DNA from: Methylobacterium sp. E-005
GTDB lineage: Bacteria > Pseudomonadota > Alphaproteobacteria > Rhizobiales > Beijerinckiaceae
Length of the DNA stretch: 64,000 bases
Direction of reading: 5' to 3'
NCBI RefSeq assembly: GCF_022829725.1
Contig: NZ_JAKSYG010000179.1
Span: 1-64,000, forward strand
Shown: positions 29,202-38,938 of the stretch, one piece after another
How positions within the stretch are numbered: position 1 is the stretch's first letter
How the letters are laid out: each line of letters starts with the position of its first letter
The notes under the pieces: model-generated
Databases searched by the model: none
Told to the model about the DNA's origin: nothing
What the model saw: only the letters and a program-made list of their open reading frames with translations
Position numbers and translations under genes: made by a program

Positions 29202-29957
29202 ATGGCGGTCACGATCGACCCGATCGAGCAGTTCGAGCTGAAGCCGCTCGTGTCGCTCGGCCATATCGGCCATCAGCAGCTCGCGTTCACCCAATCCGCC
29301 CTCTACATGTTCGCCGCCGTCGGCGTGATCGCGCTGATCACCATCGTGGCGACATCCTCGCGGTCGATCGTGCCGGGCCGGATGCAGTCGCTGGCCGAAA
29401 TCTTCTACGAATTCATCGCCGATACGCTGCACCAGGCGACCGGCGACGGTGGCAAGCGGTTCATGCCGCTGGTCTTCTCCCTGTTCATGTTCGTGCTGAT
29501 CCTGAACCTGTTCGGGATGATCCCCTACGCCTTCGCGGTGACCAGCCACCTGATCGTCACCTTCGGGCTCGCCGCGCTGGTGATCTCCACCGTGGTGATC
29601 TTCGGGGTGATGAAGCACGGCACCCACTTCTTCGGCCTGTTCGTGCCGTCGGGCGTCCCGAAGCCGCTTCTCGCGATCCTGGTGCCGATCGAGATCATCT
29701 CGTTCATCTCGCGCCCGATCAGCCTGTCGGTCCGTCTCTTCGCCAACATGCTGGCCGGTCACATCGCGATGAAGATCTTCGCGTTCTTTGTGGTTCAGCT
29801 TCTTCTCGCGGGCGCCTGGAGCGTGCTATCGCCGCTCCCGCTGTTCCTCACGATCGCGCTGACCGCCCTCGAGTTCCTCGTTGCGGCGCTGCAGGCCTAC
29901 GTCTTCGCGACGCTGACGGCGATCTACCTCAACGACGCCCTTCACCCCGGCCACTAA
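29202..29957 (+). CDS. atpB: ATP synthase F0 subunit a
   Basis: Stator proton channel of the F0 sector. 251 aa with about six hydrophobic helices. Diagnostic parts: [12 protein letters not shown] at the N-terminus, [16 protein letters not shown] near residue 102, [20 protein letters not shown] (about 167-186) with the essential Arg, and [20 protein letters not shown] near the C-terminus. ATG at 29202 preceded by GGGAG. Genes for c, b' and b follow; F1 genes are absent here, as is usual where F0 and F1 operons are split. Confidence 0.97.
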   Translation: MAVTIDPIEQFELKPLVSLGHIGHQQLAFTQSALYMFAAVGVIALITIVATSSRSIVPGRMQSLAEIFYEFIADTLHQATGDGGKRFMPLVFSLFMFVLILNLFGMIPYAFAVTSHLIVTFGLAALVISTVVIFGVMKHGTHFFGLFVPSGVPKPLLAILVPIEIISFISRPISLSVRLFANMLAGHIAMKIFAFFVVQLLLAGAWSVLSPLPLFLTIALTALEFLVAALQAYVFATLTAIYLNDALHPGH

Positions 29958-30024
29958 TCCGGCCGGCTCCACCCGCCGCAAACGTCAAAGCACGTTTCGA
30001 TCTGAAGAGACCTCAGGAGTTATC

Positions 30025-30252
30025 ATGGATCCCGTCGCTGCGAAGTACATCGGCGCCGGCCTCGCCTGCCTCGGCATGGCGGGTGCGGGCATCGGCCTCG
30101 GCAACCTGTTCGGTCAGTTCCTCGCCGGCGCCCTTCGCAACCCGTCCGCCGCCGACGGGCAGCGCGCCACCCTGCTCCTGGGCTTCGCCCTCACCGAGGC
30201 GCTCGGCATCTTCTCGCTGCTGATCGCGCTGCTGCTGCTCTTCGCCGTCTGA
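30025..30252 (+). CDS. atpE: ATP synthase F0 subunit c
   Basis: Rotor proteolipid, 75 aa, two-helix hairpin. Helix 1 has the glycine repeat [20 protein letters not shown]; helix 2 has the proton-carrying Glu in [20 protein letters not shown]. The polar loop ALRNPSA joins them. The gene is followed by two strong hairpins before the next gene, which may raise its expression relative to neighbours since many copies per complex are needed. Confidence 0.97.
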   Translation: MDPVAAKYIGAGLACLGMAGAGIGLGNLFGQFLAGALRNPSAADGQRATLLLGFALTEALGIFSLLIALLLLFAV

Positions 30253-30260
30253 TCGGCGCC

Positions 30261-30314
30261 GGAGGCCGCGGCCTCCCGGTCAATCGGTGGGCGCTCCGTG
30301 ACGGAGCGCCCACC
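30261..30314 (+). promoter_or_regulatory. Two intercistronic hairpins after atpE
   Basis: A 16-bp perfect palindrome GGAGGCCGCGGCCTCC at 30261-30276 is followed by an inverted repeat of 13 bp per arm, GGTGGGCGCTCCG and CGGAGCGCCCACC, at 30286-30314 with a 3-base loop. There is no U-run. The likely role is stabilisation or partial attenuation of the transcript beyond atpE. The b' gene starts 57 bp downstream. Confidence 0.65.
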
Positions 30315-30370
30315 TTCGTCCGTCACCGCCCCGCGGTGGCTTCAGCGAACGGTGTCAGTGTAGCGGTCCC

Positions 30371-30949
30371 ATGGCGCAGCCCAACCCCCTCACCACGCCG
30401 CCCCCGGGCGCCGACACGCAGGTCGTGCCGGGCCATGTCGAGCATACGGAAGCGCATACGGGGGCTTTCCCGCCCTTCGAAACCTCCGGTTTCCTGGCGC
30501 AGCTGATCTGGCTCGCCCTGGCCTTCGGGCTCCTCTACTACCTGATGGACAAGATCGCGCTCCCGCGCATCCAGTCGATCCTGCACGCCCGCGCCGAGCG
30601 CCTGCGCGCCGATCTGGATCAGGCGCAGGCGATGAAGGCCGAGGCGGATGCCGCCGGGATCGCCTTCGAGACCGCGCTGCGGGACGCTCAGGGGAAGGCG
30701 CGCGACATCGCGCAGACCACCCGCAACGCATTGGCCGCCGAGGCCGAGACCAAGCGCAAGGCGCTGGAGGAGCAGCTGAACGGCAAGCTGGCCGCCTCCG
30801 AAGCCACGATCCGCCAGCGGACTGAGGCCGCCATGGGCAATGTCCGCTCGATCGCAGGCGAGGCCGCCTCGGCGATCGTCGAGCGTCTGACGGGTCAGGC
30901 CCCCGACCGGGCGACCCTCGACCGCGCCCTCGACGCCACTGCACACTAG
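30371..30949 (+). CDS. atpG: ATP synthase F0 subunit b'
   Basis: Peripheral stalk subunit, 192 aa. A hydrophilic leader of about 45 residues precedes one transmembrane helix ([20 protein letters not shown], about 45-64), followed by a long Ala/Glu/Lys/Arg helix that dimerises with b. The leader and the order a-c-b'-b identify it as the b' form of photosynthetic and alphaproteobacterial synthases. The b gene follows 13 bp later. Confidence 0.92.
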   Translation: MAQPNPLTTPPPGADTQVVPGHVEHTEAHTGAFPPFETSGFLAQLIWLALAFGLLYYLMDKIALPRIQSILHARAERLRADLDQAQAMKAEADAAGIAFETALRDAQGKARDIAQTTRNALAAEAETKRKALEEQLNGKLAASEATIRQRTEAAMGNVRSIAGEAASAIVERLTGQAPDRATLDRALDATAH

Positions 30950-30962
30950 ACGGGAACCCACG

Positions 30963-31451
30963 ATGCTGCTCGAAGCCGAATTCTGGGTCGCCGTCGCGTT
31001 CGTCATCTTCATGGCCATCGCCTGGAAGGCCGGCGCCTTCTCGTCGATGACCAAGGGTCTGGACGGCCGCGCCAAGCGCGTCCGCAACGAACTCGACGAG
31101 GCCAAGCGCCTGCGTGAGGAGGCCGCCGCCGTGCTGGCCGACTATAAGCGCCGCCGCGCCGAGGCCGAGAAGGAGGCCGAGACGATCGTCGCCAGCGCCC
31201 GCGAGGAAGCCCAGCGCGCCGCTGAGGAGGGCCACCGCAAGCTCGACGAGTTCCTGGCCCGTCGCACGAAGGCCGCCGAGACGAAGATTGCCCAGGCCGA
31301 GGCGCAGGCCGAGGCTCAGGTCCGCGCGGCCGCCGCGGAGGCTGCGGTGAAGGTGTCGGAGACGATCCTGCGCGATCGGCTGCAGGGCGAGGCCGCCCAG
31401 GGTCTGATCCGCTCGAGCCTCGGCGAGGTCCGGACCCGCCTTCGGTCCTGA
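30963..31451 (+). CDS. atpF: ATP synthase F0 subunit b
   Basis: Peripheral stalk partner of b', 162 aa. Transmembrane helix at residues 4-22 ([20 protein letters not shown]), then a soluble coiled coil rich in Ala/Glu/Arg (about 30-150) including [20 protein letters not shown] and ending [10 protein letters not shown]. It ends the operon; a terminator follows 22 bp after the stop. Confidence 0.95.
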   Translation: MLLEAEFWVAVAFVIFMAIAWKAGAFSSMTKGLDGRAKRVRNELDEAKRLREEAAAVLADYKRRRAEAEKEAETIVASAREEAQRAAEEGHRKLDEFLARRTKAAETKIAQAEAQAEAQVRAAAAEAAVKVSETILRDRLQGEAAQGLIRSSLGEVRTRLRS

Positions 31452-31473
31452 TCCATCACAACCGCGTTTCGAG

Positions 31474-31497
31474 AAGCCGCCTCCGGGCGGCTTTTTT
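31474..31497 (+). terminator. Rho-independent terminator of the F0 operon
   Basis: Stem AAGCCGCC and GGCGGCTT around a TCCG tetraloop, followed by a run of six T. It lies 22 bp after the atpF stop. This is the only textbook intrinsic terminator noticed in the window. Confidence 0.85.
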
Positions 31498-31606
31498 CGT
31501 TGGGTTGCCGGCCTTTGCTCTGGCCGGCGCCGGCGAACAGCATTTCCCGGCGAACATCGGTACCCTGACCGACGTTCCCGACGCGGCGTAAGCAGGCGGG
31601 GGCAGC

Positions 31607-32887
31607 ATGGCGGACACAGCGCGGATCGTGATCGTCGGTGGCGGCGTCGCCGGCATCGAGGTCGCTACGAGCCTCGGACGCGGCGGCCGCGCCGACGTGA
31701 TTCTCGCCGACCGCAGCTTGTCCCATGTCTGGAAGCCGATGCTGCACACCTTCGCGGCCGGCACCGCCCGGGCCGACCGGCAGAAGGTCGATTTTTTCGC
31801 GCAGGCCCGGCGCAACGGTTTCCGGTTTCAGCCCGGTGGCCTGACCGGCATCGACCGAACGGCCAAGCGCGCGAAGCTTGCGGTCGAAGCCGCCGAGGGT
31901 CGACCGGAGATCAAACTCGCCTACGACCTGTTGGTGCTCGCCATCGGCAGCCGGGCCAACGATTTCGGCACGCCCGGCGTCGCGGAGCACTGCCTCACCA
32001 TCGATGACCTGACCGAGGCCGAGCATTTCCATGATCAGCTCCGCCGCCACCTGCTGGCGCGGCTCGATCGCGGCGGCATGCTGGAGATCGCGATCGTGGG
32101 TGGGGGCGCCACCGGCGTCGAACTCGCCGCCGAGGTGAAGCACGCGATCAACCTGCTCTCGGCCTACGGCTCTCCGGACCTGCCGCAACGCCTGCGCCTC
32201 ACATTAATCGAGAGCGGGCCGCGCCTGCTGCCGGCCTTCCCGGAGCGGGTCTCGCGCGCCGCCGCCCGCACCCTGTCGGACCTCGCCGTCGAAGTCCGGA
32301 CCGGCGCGATGGTGACCGCGGCCGACGCGACGGGCTTCAGCCTGAAGGACGGAAGCCGCATCACCGCAGGCCTGAAGGTCTGGGCGGCCGGCGTGAAGGC
32401 GCCGGACGTCCTTTCCGGGCTCGACGGCCTCGAGCGATCACGGACCGGACAGCTCGTCGTCGGCCCGGACCTGCGCACGACCCGCGATCCGGCGATCGTC
32501 GCGCTCGGCGACTGCGCCAGCCTCACCGATCCGCAGACCGGCAAGCCGGTTCCGGCGACAGCCCAGGCCGCCCGGCAGCAGGCGCAGCACTTCGCCCGTC
32601 ACCTCGGCCGGGTGCTGGCACGCGGCGACATGGTGTCCACGCCGCTGCCGCCGTTCCGCTATGTCGAGAAGGGTGCCATCGTCTCGCTGGCCGATTTCAA
32701 CGGCTGGGGGACGCTGGGCCGCTACACCTTCGGCGGCGGCCGACTGAACGGGCTGTCCGCCCGGCTGACGCATGACCTGCTGTACCGCCAGCACCAGATC
32801 GGCCTGCTGGGGCCACTCCGCGGGACCATGACGTGGCTGCTCGACGACCTCGATCACCTCGTCAGCCCGCCGGTCAAGCTCGACTGA
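31607..32887 (+). CDS. ndh: Type II NADH dehydrogenase (NDH-2)
   Basis: Single-subunit flavoprotein NADH:quinone oxidoreductase on the cytoplasmic face of the membrane, no proton pumping. 426 aa. FAD site RIVIVGGGVAGIEVATSLGR (residues 6-25), second Rossmann fold IAIVGGGATGVELAAEVKHA (about 163-182) for NADH, and the FAD-binding C-terminal ALGDCASL (about 301-308). A quinone-site AATAQAAxQQ pattern is present (ATAQAARQQAQHFARHLG). C-terminal amphipathic stretch for membrane association. ATG at 31607 after GGGGGCAGC. Confidence 0.9.
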   Translation: MADTARIVIVGGGVAGIEVATSLGRGGRADVILADRSLSHVWKPMLHTFAAGTARADRQKVDFFAQARRNGFRFQPGGLTGIDRTAKRAKLAVEAAEGRPEIKLAYDLLVLAIGSRANDFGTPGVAEHCLTIDDLTEAEHFHDQLRRHLLARLDRGGMLEIAIVGGGATGVELAAEVKHAINLLSAYGSPDLPQRLRLTLIESGPRLLPAFPERVSRAAARTLSDLAVEVRTGAMVTAADATGFSLKDGSRITAGLKVWAAGVKAPDVLSGLDGLERSRTGQLVVGPDLRTTRDPAIVALGDCASLTDPQTGKPVPATAQAARQQAQHFARHLGRVLARGDMVSTPLPPFRYVEKGAIVSLADFNGWGTLGRYTFGGGRLNGLSARLTHDLLYRQHQIGLLGPLRGTMTWLLDDLDHLVSPPVKLD

Positions 32888-32897
32888 GCGGCCTGCC

Positions 32898-33767
32898 TCA
32901 ATCGGGCCGTTCGCCCTCGACCGCCTTTGTCTCCTCCACCTCGGGCGCCACCTGCCCGTAATTCAGAACCGCCACGAGGGCTGCACCGCCGAAGGTATTG
33001 CCGAGCAGGGTCGGCAGGAAGAACTTGAAACCATAATCGCTCATCGAGGCGGCGTCGGTGACCACGAGGTAGAAGGCCTCCACCGAGCCGGCCACGATGT
33101 GGGCGAGGCTGCAGAGCGCTACCAGCCACGTCATCAGCAGGATCACGAAGGGCGCCGCGCTGGCGGTCGCCGGCAGGAACCACACCATCAGGGCGATCAT
33201 CCAGCCGGCGAAGACCGCCTTGACGAACGTTGCCCAGAAGTCGTGCGCGATGGCGTCGTGGCTGATCTCCGCGAAGGCCTTGAGCACCGGCGGCTCGAAG
33301 GCGCCCGAATGGGCCACCACCGCGGCGATCGCCAGCGTCCCGAGAATGTTGCCGGACAAGACGATCGCCCAGAGCCGCACGACCCGGACGGCTGTCTTCA
33401 CGGAGCGGTCGTGCAGCAGCGGCAGGACCGGCGTGATGGTGTTCTCGGTGAAGAGCTGCTGCCGCCCCAGGACCACGACGAGGAATCCGACCGCGTAACC
33501 CATGGAACTGACGATCTTCGCCCAGTCCGTCTCGGGCAGGTGGCTGCGCAGGACGCCCGGCACGATGAGCGACAGGGCGATGCTCAAGCCCGCCGCGAAG
33601 GCCGACAGGAACAGCGCAAGGCCGTGCCGCCGCAACTCCTCATCGCCTTCGAGCCGGATGACCTCGTGCAACACGTAGGCGTCCGGCCGGCCGATCTCGG
33701 ACACTTCCTTCAGCAACTCGTCCCGGCGGACCTCCGGATCGGCCCGCTTGTTCTTGTCCCGAACCAT
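32898..33767 (-). CDS. Formate/nitrite transporter (FNT) family channel
   Basis: Pentameric inner-membrane channel for small monovalent anions. 289 aa with six hydrophobic segments. Seen: an acidic or basic N-terminal cytosolic part, FLSAFAAGLSIALSLIVPGV, GRQQLFTENTITPVLPLLHD (an FNT loop with the TENT sequence), LSGNILGTLAIAAVV, HIVAGSVEAFYLV and FLPTLLGNTFGGAALVAVLN. FNT hallmarks of a GN motif (SGNILGT, LLGNTFGG) appear twice, as in YfdC-like members. Substrate is not predictable. It converges with ndh, 10 bp between stops. Confidence 0.85.
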   Translation of the reverse strand: MVRDKNKRADPEVRRDELLKEVSEIGRPDAYVLHEVIRLEGDEELRRHGLALFLSAFAAGLSIALSLIVPGVLRSHLPETDWAKIVSSMGYAVGFLVVVLGRQQLFTENTITPVLPLLHDRSVKTAVRVVRLWAIVLSGNILGTLAIAAVVAHSGAFEPPVLKAFAEISHDAIAHDFWATFVKAVFAGWMIALMVWFLPATASAAPFVILLMTWLVALCSLAHIVAGSVEAFYLVVTDAASMSDYGFKFFLPTLLGNTFGGAALVAVLNYGQVAPEVEETKAVEGERPD

Positions 33768-33817
33768 CCGCCCTGCTCCGCTACGCTACTCGTTCGAGTC
33801 GGATGTTCGACACGCAA

Positions 33818-34558
33818 TCAAGCCGACAGCCGCGCCAGCAGCGCTTCGACGGCGCCGCGCGCTTCGGCGAGCGCCGCAGGATCCCGGCTGCGCACGACGA
33901 TCCGATTGCGAAAGCCCTCCGGCGTCATCGCCGGATAGGAGCCGATCGAGACCTTCGGCCGCTCCTTGGCGATCGCGCCGAGGTCGCTGGCGTAATTGCC
34001 CTCTGGCAGATTCTTCGCCTCGATCGTCTCGGACAGCATCGCGGTGCCGCCCGTCAGGGTCGGGGCGATCGAATCGAGCATGGCCTGCATGATGCTGGGC
34101 ACGCCGGCCATCACGTGGACGTTGCCGATCCGGAAGCCCGGCGCCTTCGAGACCGGGTTGGCGATCAGGTCGGCCCCGAACGGGATCCGCGCCATCCGCA
34201 GGCGCGCCTCGTTCAGATCCTCGGGCTTGTGCCGTTCCAGCAGCATCGCCCGGGCGCGCTCATCGACGTCGATGCCGACCCCGAAGGCCCGGGCGACGCA
34301 ATCGGCCGTGATGTCGTCGTGGGTCGGGCCGATCCCGCCGGTGGTGAACAGGTAGGTGTAGCGGGCGCGCAGGGCGTTGACCGCCTCGACGATCATGTCG
34401 GCCTCGTCCGGCACGATCCGCACCTCGCGCAGGTCGATGCCGGCGGCGGTGAGGAAATCCGCGATGGTGCCGATGTTCTTGTCCTTGGTGCGACCCGAGA
34501 GGATCTCATCGCCGATTACGAGGATGGCGGCGGTGACGGATTCGGAGGTCTGGTCCAT
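33818..34558 (-). CDS. CinA-like molybdopterin-binding (MoCF domain) protein
   Basis: 246-aa protein equal to the N-terminal domain of CinA: AAILVIGDEILSGRTKDKNI (about 10-29), VRIVPDE, YLFTTGGIGPTHDDITADCV (about 68-87), IPFGADLIANPVSKAPGF and VMAGVPSIM. The C-terminal nicotinamide-nucleotide deamidase domain of full CinA is absent. Annotated competence/damage-inducible protein A in many alphaproteobacteria; role probably in nucleotide or cofactor salvage. ATG at 34556-34558. Divergent from sfsA. Confidence 0.87.
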   Translation of the reverse strand: MDQTSESVTAAILVIGDEILSGRTKDKNIGTIADFLTAAGIDLREVRIVPDEADMIVEAVNALRARYTYLFTTGGIGPTHDDITADCVARAFGVGIDVDERARAMLLERHKPEDLNEARLRMARIPFGADLIANPVSKAPGFRIGNVHVMAGVPSIMQAMLDSIAPTLTGGTAMLSETIEAKNLPEGNYASDLGAIAKERPKVSIGSYPAMTPEGFRNRIVVRSRDPAALAEARGAVEALLARLSA

Positions 34559-34635
34559 GGGTCTCTGGCGTCGGGTGGATCGCGCGGGCAGATAGCGCGA
34601 CACGCTCTCCCGGCTACGACAATCCCGAGGATGCC

Positions 34636-35349
34636 ATGCAGTTCACCGCGCCGCTCCTGCCGGGACGGCTGGTCCAGCGTTACAAGCGATTCCTGGCCGA
34701 TATCGAGACCGCGGAGGGGCTCGTGACCGCGCATTGCCCCAATCCGGGTGCGATGCTCGGCCTCAACAGGCCCGGGGCGCGGGTGCTGCTCTCCCGCTCG
34801 GCGAACCCGACGCGCAAGCTGCCGCTGACCTGGGAGTTGGTCGAGGCCGATTTGCCGGGTGGGCCGCAATGGGTCGGCCTCAATACCCTTCGCCCGAACG
34901 CCCTGGTGGCGGAGGCCTTTCGGGCCGGCGCGATCCCGGCGCTGGCCGGATATGAGGTGTTGAAGCCGGAGGTCCGCTACGCGCAGGCGAGCCGGGTCGA
35001 TTTCGTGGCGAGCGGCGGCGGCCAAGGGCCGTGCCACGTCGAGGTCAAGAACTGCCACCTGATGCGCTGGGCCGGTCTCGCGGAGTTCCCCGACTGCACG
35101 GCCGCCCGCAGCGCCCGGCACATGCGCGACCTTGCCCAGGTGGTTACCGAGGGCGGCCGAGCCTTGGTCGTCATCGTCGTGCAGATGCACGCGGAGGCGT
35201 TCGACGTCGCCCGCGACATCGACCCGGCCTTCGACCGGGCCTTTCGCGAGGCGCGCGCCGCAGGCGTGGCGGTCCGCGTCTATCGCTGCACGGTCGAGCC
35301 GGAGGGCGTCGCCATCGTGGCGGAGATTCCGGTGATCACGCCGCCCTGA
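34636..35349 (+). CDS. sfsA: SfsA family protein
   Basis: DNA/RNA-binding nuclease-like protein, first described as sugar fermentation stimulation factor. 237 aa. Conserved parts: GRLVQRYKRFLADIE (about 10-24), TAHCPNPGAMLGL (about 31-43), SRVDFVAS (about 119-126), CHVEVKNCHLMRWAGLAEFP (about 134-153), then TARSARHMRDL-like ARSARHMRDLAQV and VIVVQM. The ATG at 34636 follows GAGG. Its last 14 bp overlap the convergent methyltransferase gene. Confidence 0.93.
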   Translation: MQFTAPLLPGRLVQRYKRFLADIETAEGLVTAHCPNPGAMLGLNRPGARVLLSRSANPTRKLPLTWELVEADLPGGPQWVGLNTLRPNALVAEAFRAGAIPALAGYEVLKPEVRYAQASRVDFVASGGGQGPCHVEVKNCHLMRWAGLAEFPDCTAARSARHMRDLAQVVTEGGRALVVIVVQMHAEAFDVARDIDPAFDRAFREARAAGVAVRVYRCTVEPEGVAIVAEIPVITPP

Positions 35350-36178
35350 CGGCGGTGCGCTCGAACATCAGGTTCAGCCGGGAGCGCGCGATCTCGCGAT
35401 AGCCGAAGCCCTCCAGATGCTTCGGCAGATCGATCTGCCACTGTCCGGTGCCGTTCTCGATCAGCAGGATGCGCGGCAGGAGCGTGTCCGGGGCCTCGCG
35501 CAGGAACGGCTCCAAGATCAGGTCCTCGGCGCCTTCCACGTCGAGCTTGATGGCATCCACCCGGGTCAGACCCTCGGTGCGCAGCAGATCCATCAACGTC
35601 ACCGCCGGCACCGTGATCCGCGCGCCCTCGTTGGTGCCGACGATCCGCAGGCTCGACTCGCCGCGATTGCGCGGATCGATGAACAGAGTCAGCTCGCCGG
35701 CCTTGTCGGCCACCGCGCAGGCGACCGCCTTCACGATGTGGAACGGGTTCTGGGCGATGTTGTAGGTCAGACGGTTGAACACGTCGGGCTGCGGTTCCAC
35801 CGCGACGATCCGGGCCTCCGGCCCCGAGAAGGCGGCCACGCACAGGGCGTAGGCGCCGATATTGGCGCCGATATCGAGGAAGACGCAGTCCTTCGGTAGC
35901 TTGTCCTGGAGGAGCGCGCGCTCCTCGGGATCGAAGAATTGCGGCGTGAACAGCACCTTCTTCTCGCAATTGTTGTTGTACGGGTGCAGCCGCATCCGCG
36001 CGCCGTAGCGCGTCACGTCCAGGGGCTTGCCCCCGAGCCGCGCGATGGCGATCCGGCGCAGGAAGAGCGCGAGGCGCCGCCCGTACCAGGATCCGTCCGG
36101 GATCCGGCTGGTGCGGCGGGTGATCGCCGCCACGAGACCGGTGGGTTCGTAGGTGCCGTAGGGCTGCGTGTCCGTCAT
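35336..36178 (-). CDS. FkbM family methyltransferase
   Basis: AdoMet-dependent methyltransferase, 280 aa. The FkbM core starts with DCVFLDIGANIGAYALCVAA (about 95-114), with a Gly-rich AdoMet site, then IVAVEPQPDVFNRLTYNI (about 123-140), and DAIKLDVEGAEDLILEPFLR (about 213-232). These enzymes methylate hydroxyls of polyketides, glycans or lipids; no such pathway is near, so the substrate is open. ATG at 36176-36178. Confidence 0.87.
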   Translation of the reverse strand: MTDTQPYGTYEPTGLVAAITRRTSRIPDGSWYGRRLALFLRRIAIARLGGKPLDVTRYGARMRLHPYNNNCEKKVLFTPQFFDPEERALLQDKLPKDCVFLDIGANIGAYALCVAAFSGPEARIVAVEPQPDVFNRLTYNIAQNPFHIVKAVACAVADKAGELTLFIDPRNRGESSLRIVGTNEGARITVPAVTLMDLLRTEGLTRVDAIKLDVEGAEDLILEPFLREAPDTLLPRILLIENGTGQWQIDLPKHLEGFGYREIARSRLNLMFERTAVRAA

Positions 36179-36294
36179 GACCGCCGCGGTTTGCCAGCCG
36201 ACGCCCCGGGGGGCAAGCCGATCTCGGCGCGTTGCCCCGGCAAGCCCGTGTGGTCTAAGCGGTGGCCGAGCGTGAGGAGCATAGGTTACGCGGC

Positions 36295-37059
36295 ATGGAG
36301 TCCTTCAATTCCGACGGTGTGCGGATCGCCTATATCGATGTCCCGCCGACTGATGGGGCGGGCAAGCCGATCCTGCTGATCCATGGCTTCGCGTCGAACC
36401 ACGCGGTCAATTGGGTCAACACCCAGTGGGTCAAGGTCCTGACCCAGGCCGGCTACCGGGCGATCGCCCTGGACAATCGCGGCCACGGCGAGAGTGAGAA
36501 GCTGTACGATCCGGCCGCCTACAGCTCCGAGGCGATGGCGGGCGACGCGATCCGTCTGCTCGACCATCTCGGGATCGAGCGCGCGCACGTGATGGGCTAC
36601 TCGATGGGCGGTCGGATCACCGCGCATATCGCCCTGGATCACGCTGACCGTGTTCGCTCCGCGCTGATCGGCGGCCTCGGCATGCACCTCGTCGAGGGCA
36701 AGGGACTTCCATCGGGCATCGCCGAGGCCCTTGAGGCGCCCGCCGGCATGCCGGCGCCGAACCCCACGGCCGCAGCCTTCCGCATGTTCGCGGAGCAGAC
36801 CCGGAGCGATCTGCGGGCGCTCGCCGCCTGCATGCGCGGCTCGCGCCAGACGCTGAGCCGGGCCGAGCTCGGGCAGATCGAGGTGCCGGTGCTGGTCTCG
36901 GTCGGGACGCTTGATACGGTGGCGGGCTCCGGGCCGGGTCTCGCCGCCCTGATCCCCGACGCGCGGGCGCTGGAGATCGAGGGCAAGGACCACTCCACCG
37001 CGGTCGGCGCCAAGCCGCACCGGGACGGCGTGCTGGCGTTCCTGGCGGCGCAGCCCTGA
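36295..37059 (+). CDS. Alpha/beta hydrolase
   Basis: Serine hydrolase fold, 254 aa. Seen: LLIHGFASN with the oxyanion hole (about residues 26-34), IALDNRGHGES (about 59-69), the nucleophile elbow HVMGYSMGGRI (about 100-110), a late Asp in VGTLDTVAG and the His in KDHSTAV (about 230). The catalytic triad looks complete. A GTG at 36262 would extend the N-terminus by 11 residues. Substrate unknown; the fold includes esterases, C-C hydrolases and epoxide-type enzymes. Confidence 0.85.
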   Translation: MESFNSDGVRIAYIDVPPTDGAGKPILLIHGFASNHAVNWVNTQWVKVLTQAGYRAIALDNRGHGESEKLYDPAAYSSEAMAGDAIRLLDHLGIERAHVMGYSMGGRITAHIALDHADRVRSALIGGLGMHLVEGKGLPSGIAEALEAPAGMPAPNPTAAAFRMFAEQTRSDLRALAACMRGSRQTLSRAELGQIEVPVLVSVGTLDTVAGSGPGLAALIPDARALEIEGKDHSTAVGAKPHRDGVLAFLAAQP

Positions 37060-37063
37060 CCGA

Positions 37064-37843
37064 TCAGCTCTTCAGCCGGTACCCCGTCCGGAAGATGTAG
37101 GTGACGAGGCCGAGGCAGATCACCAGGAACAGGGCCGTCATGCCGAGGCTGACCGCGATGTTCACGTCTGCCTTGCCGAAGAACGCCCAGCGGAAGCCGC
37201 TGATCAGGTACACGACCGGGTTGAGCAGGCTCACCGCGTGCCAGAACGGCGGCAGCATGCCGATGGCGTAGAAGCTGCCGCCCAGGAAGGTCAGCGGCGT
37301 CACCACGAGGAGCGGCACGAGCTGCAGCTTCTCGAACCCGTCCGCCCACAGGCCGATCACGAAGCCGAACAGGCTGAACGTCACCGCGGTGAGCAGCAGG
37401 AAGGAGATCATCCAGAGCGGATGGTCGATCCGCAGCGGCACGAACAAGGCCGAGGTCGCCAGGATGATCAGGCCGATCAGGATCGACTTGGAGGCCGCCG
37501 CGCCGACGAAGCCCAGCACGACCTCCAACGGCGAGATCGGTGCCGACAGAATCTCGTAAATCGTGCCGGCGAAGCGCGGGAAGTAGATGCCGAACGAAGC
37601 GTTGGAGATGCTCTGCGTCAGAAGCGAGAGCATGATCAGCCCGGGCACGATGAACAGCCCGTACGGCACGCCGTCCACCGCCGAGACCCGCGAGCCGATC
37701 GCGGCGCCGAACACGACGAAATACAGCGTGGTCGAGATCACCGGGGCCAGGATGCTCTGCCCGGCGGTGCGCCAGAACCGGCTCATCTCGAACCGGTAGA
37801 TCGCCCGGACCGCCGGCCAGTTCATGCTGTAGGCCGCGCTCAT
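37064..37843 (-). CDS. ABC-2 type transporter permease
   Basis: Membrane subunit of an exporter, 259 aa, six transmembrane segments. ABC-2 features: [20 protein letters not shown] near residue 85 (the conserved signature loop before the coupling helix), [20 protein letters not shown] near 190 and [20 protein letters not shown] shortly after. Its start codon overlaps the stop of the ATPase gene (TCAT on the plus strand, ATGA on the minus), so the two are translationally coupled. Substrate unknown (drug, lipid or polysaccharide). Confidence 0.88.
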   Translation of the reverse strand: MSAAYSMNWPAVRAIYRFEMSRFWRTAGQSILAPVISTTLYFVVFGAAIGSRVSAVDGVPYGLFIVPGLIMLSLLTQSISNASFGIYFPRFAGTIYEILSAPISPLEVVLGFVGAAASKSILIGLIILATSALFVPLRIDHPLWMISFLLLTAVTFSLFGFVIGLWADGFEKLQLVPLLVVTPLTFLGGSFYAIGMLPPFWHAVSLLNPVVYLISGFRWAFFGKADVNIAVSLGMTALFLVICLGLVTYIFRTGYRLKS

Positions 37844-38772
37844 GCCGGTCCTCCTTCCCCGCGGACGAGGTTTACGAAGATGTCCTCCAGCGAACTCTGC
37901 TCGGTATGGAGGTCGTTGAAGCGGACGCCCGCTGCAGCCAAGCCGGTGAGCAGCCCGGTGATGCCGGTGCGCTCGGCGCGGGTGTCGTAGGTGTAGACCA
38001 GCTCGCGCCCGTCGCTTGCCAGGGCCAGCGCGTAATCGGAGAGGTCCGGCGGGATGGCGGCGATCGGCTGCTGGAGATGCAGGGTGAGCTGCTTGCGCCC
38101 GAGCTTGCGCATCAGCGCGGCCTTCTCTTCCACGAGGATGATCTCGCCCCGGCGGATCACCCCGATGCGGTCGGCCATCTCCTCGGCCTCTTCGATGTAA
38201 TGGGTGGTGAGGATGACGGTGACGCCCTGCTGGCGCAGCTCGCGCACGAGGCGCCACATGTCCTGGCGCAGCTCGACATCGACACCCGCGGTCGGCTCAT
38301 CGAGGAACAGCACCCGGGGCTCGTGCGAGAGCGCCTTGGCAATCAGAACCCTTCGCTTCATGCCGCCGGACAGAGTCATCAGGCGGCTGTCGCGCTTGTC
38401 CCAGAGGGAGAGCGCCCGCAGGATCCGCTCGATATGCCCGGGATCCGGCCGCAGCCCGAACAGGCCGCGGGAGAAGCTCACCGTGTTCAGCACCGTCTCG
38501 AAGGCGTCGGTGGTGAGTTCCTGCGGCACGAGCCCGATCGTCCGCCGCGCCGCGCGGTAGTCGCCCGCGATATCGTGGCCGTCGACCAGTACGGTGCCGG
38601 ATGTCGGCGTGACGATGCCGCAGACGATGTTGATCAGGGTCGATTTGCCGGCGCCGTTCGGGCCGAGCAGCGCGAAGATCTCCCCGCGCTCGATGGTAAG
38701 ATTGATGTCACGCAGGGCTGTGAAGCCGGTTTTGTAGGTCTTCGACAGCTGCGAAATCGATAGGATCGGCAT
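37840..38772 (-). CDS. ABC transporter ATP-binding protein (YadG-like)
   Basis: Energy subunit of the ABC-2 exporter encoded next to it, 310 aa. Walker [15 protein letters not shown] (about residues 36-49), Q-loop [10 protein letters not shown], signature [15 protein letters not shown] (about 134-148), Walker [17 protein letters not shown] and the switch His [11 protein letters not shown]. After residue 225 comes a C-terminal regulatory domain ending [15 protein letters not shown], as in drug/YadG-type exporters. ATG at 38770-38772. Confidence 0.9.
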   Translation of the reverse strand: MPILSISQLSKTYKTGFTALRDINLTIERGEIFALLGPNGAGKSTLINIVCGIVTPTSGTVLVDGHDIAGDYRAARRTIGLVPQELTTDAFETVLNTVSFSRGLFGLRPDPGHIERILRALSLWDKRDSRLMTLSGGMKRRVLIAKALSHEPRVLFLDEPTAGVDVELRQDMWRLVRELRQQGVTVILTTHYIEEAEEMADRIGVIRRGEIILVEEKAALMRKLGRKQLTLHLQQPIAAIPPDLSDYALALASDGRELVYTYDTRAERTGITGLLTGLAAAGVRFNDLHTEQSSLEDIFVNLVRGEGGPA

Positions 38773-38938
38773 CGGGGCCTGGATCGAGCGGGGGCGAGCC
38801 CGGAGCCGGCGGCGCGCACCGGTCGCGCTCCGGTGAGCCGACGGGTGCCGCCTCTGAGACGGCCGGCGCTATAGCACGCCGGAATGACGCTCTGGACCGA
38901 TCCCGTGTGCGCCGGCGCACGATCGAGCAGGCTGGCGG

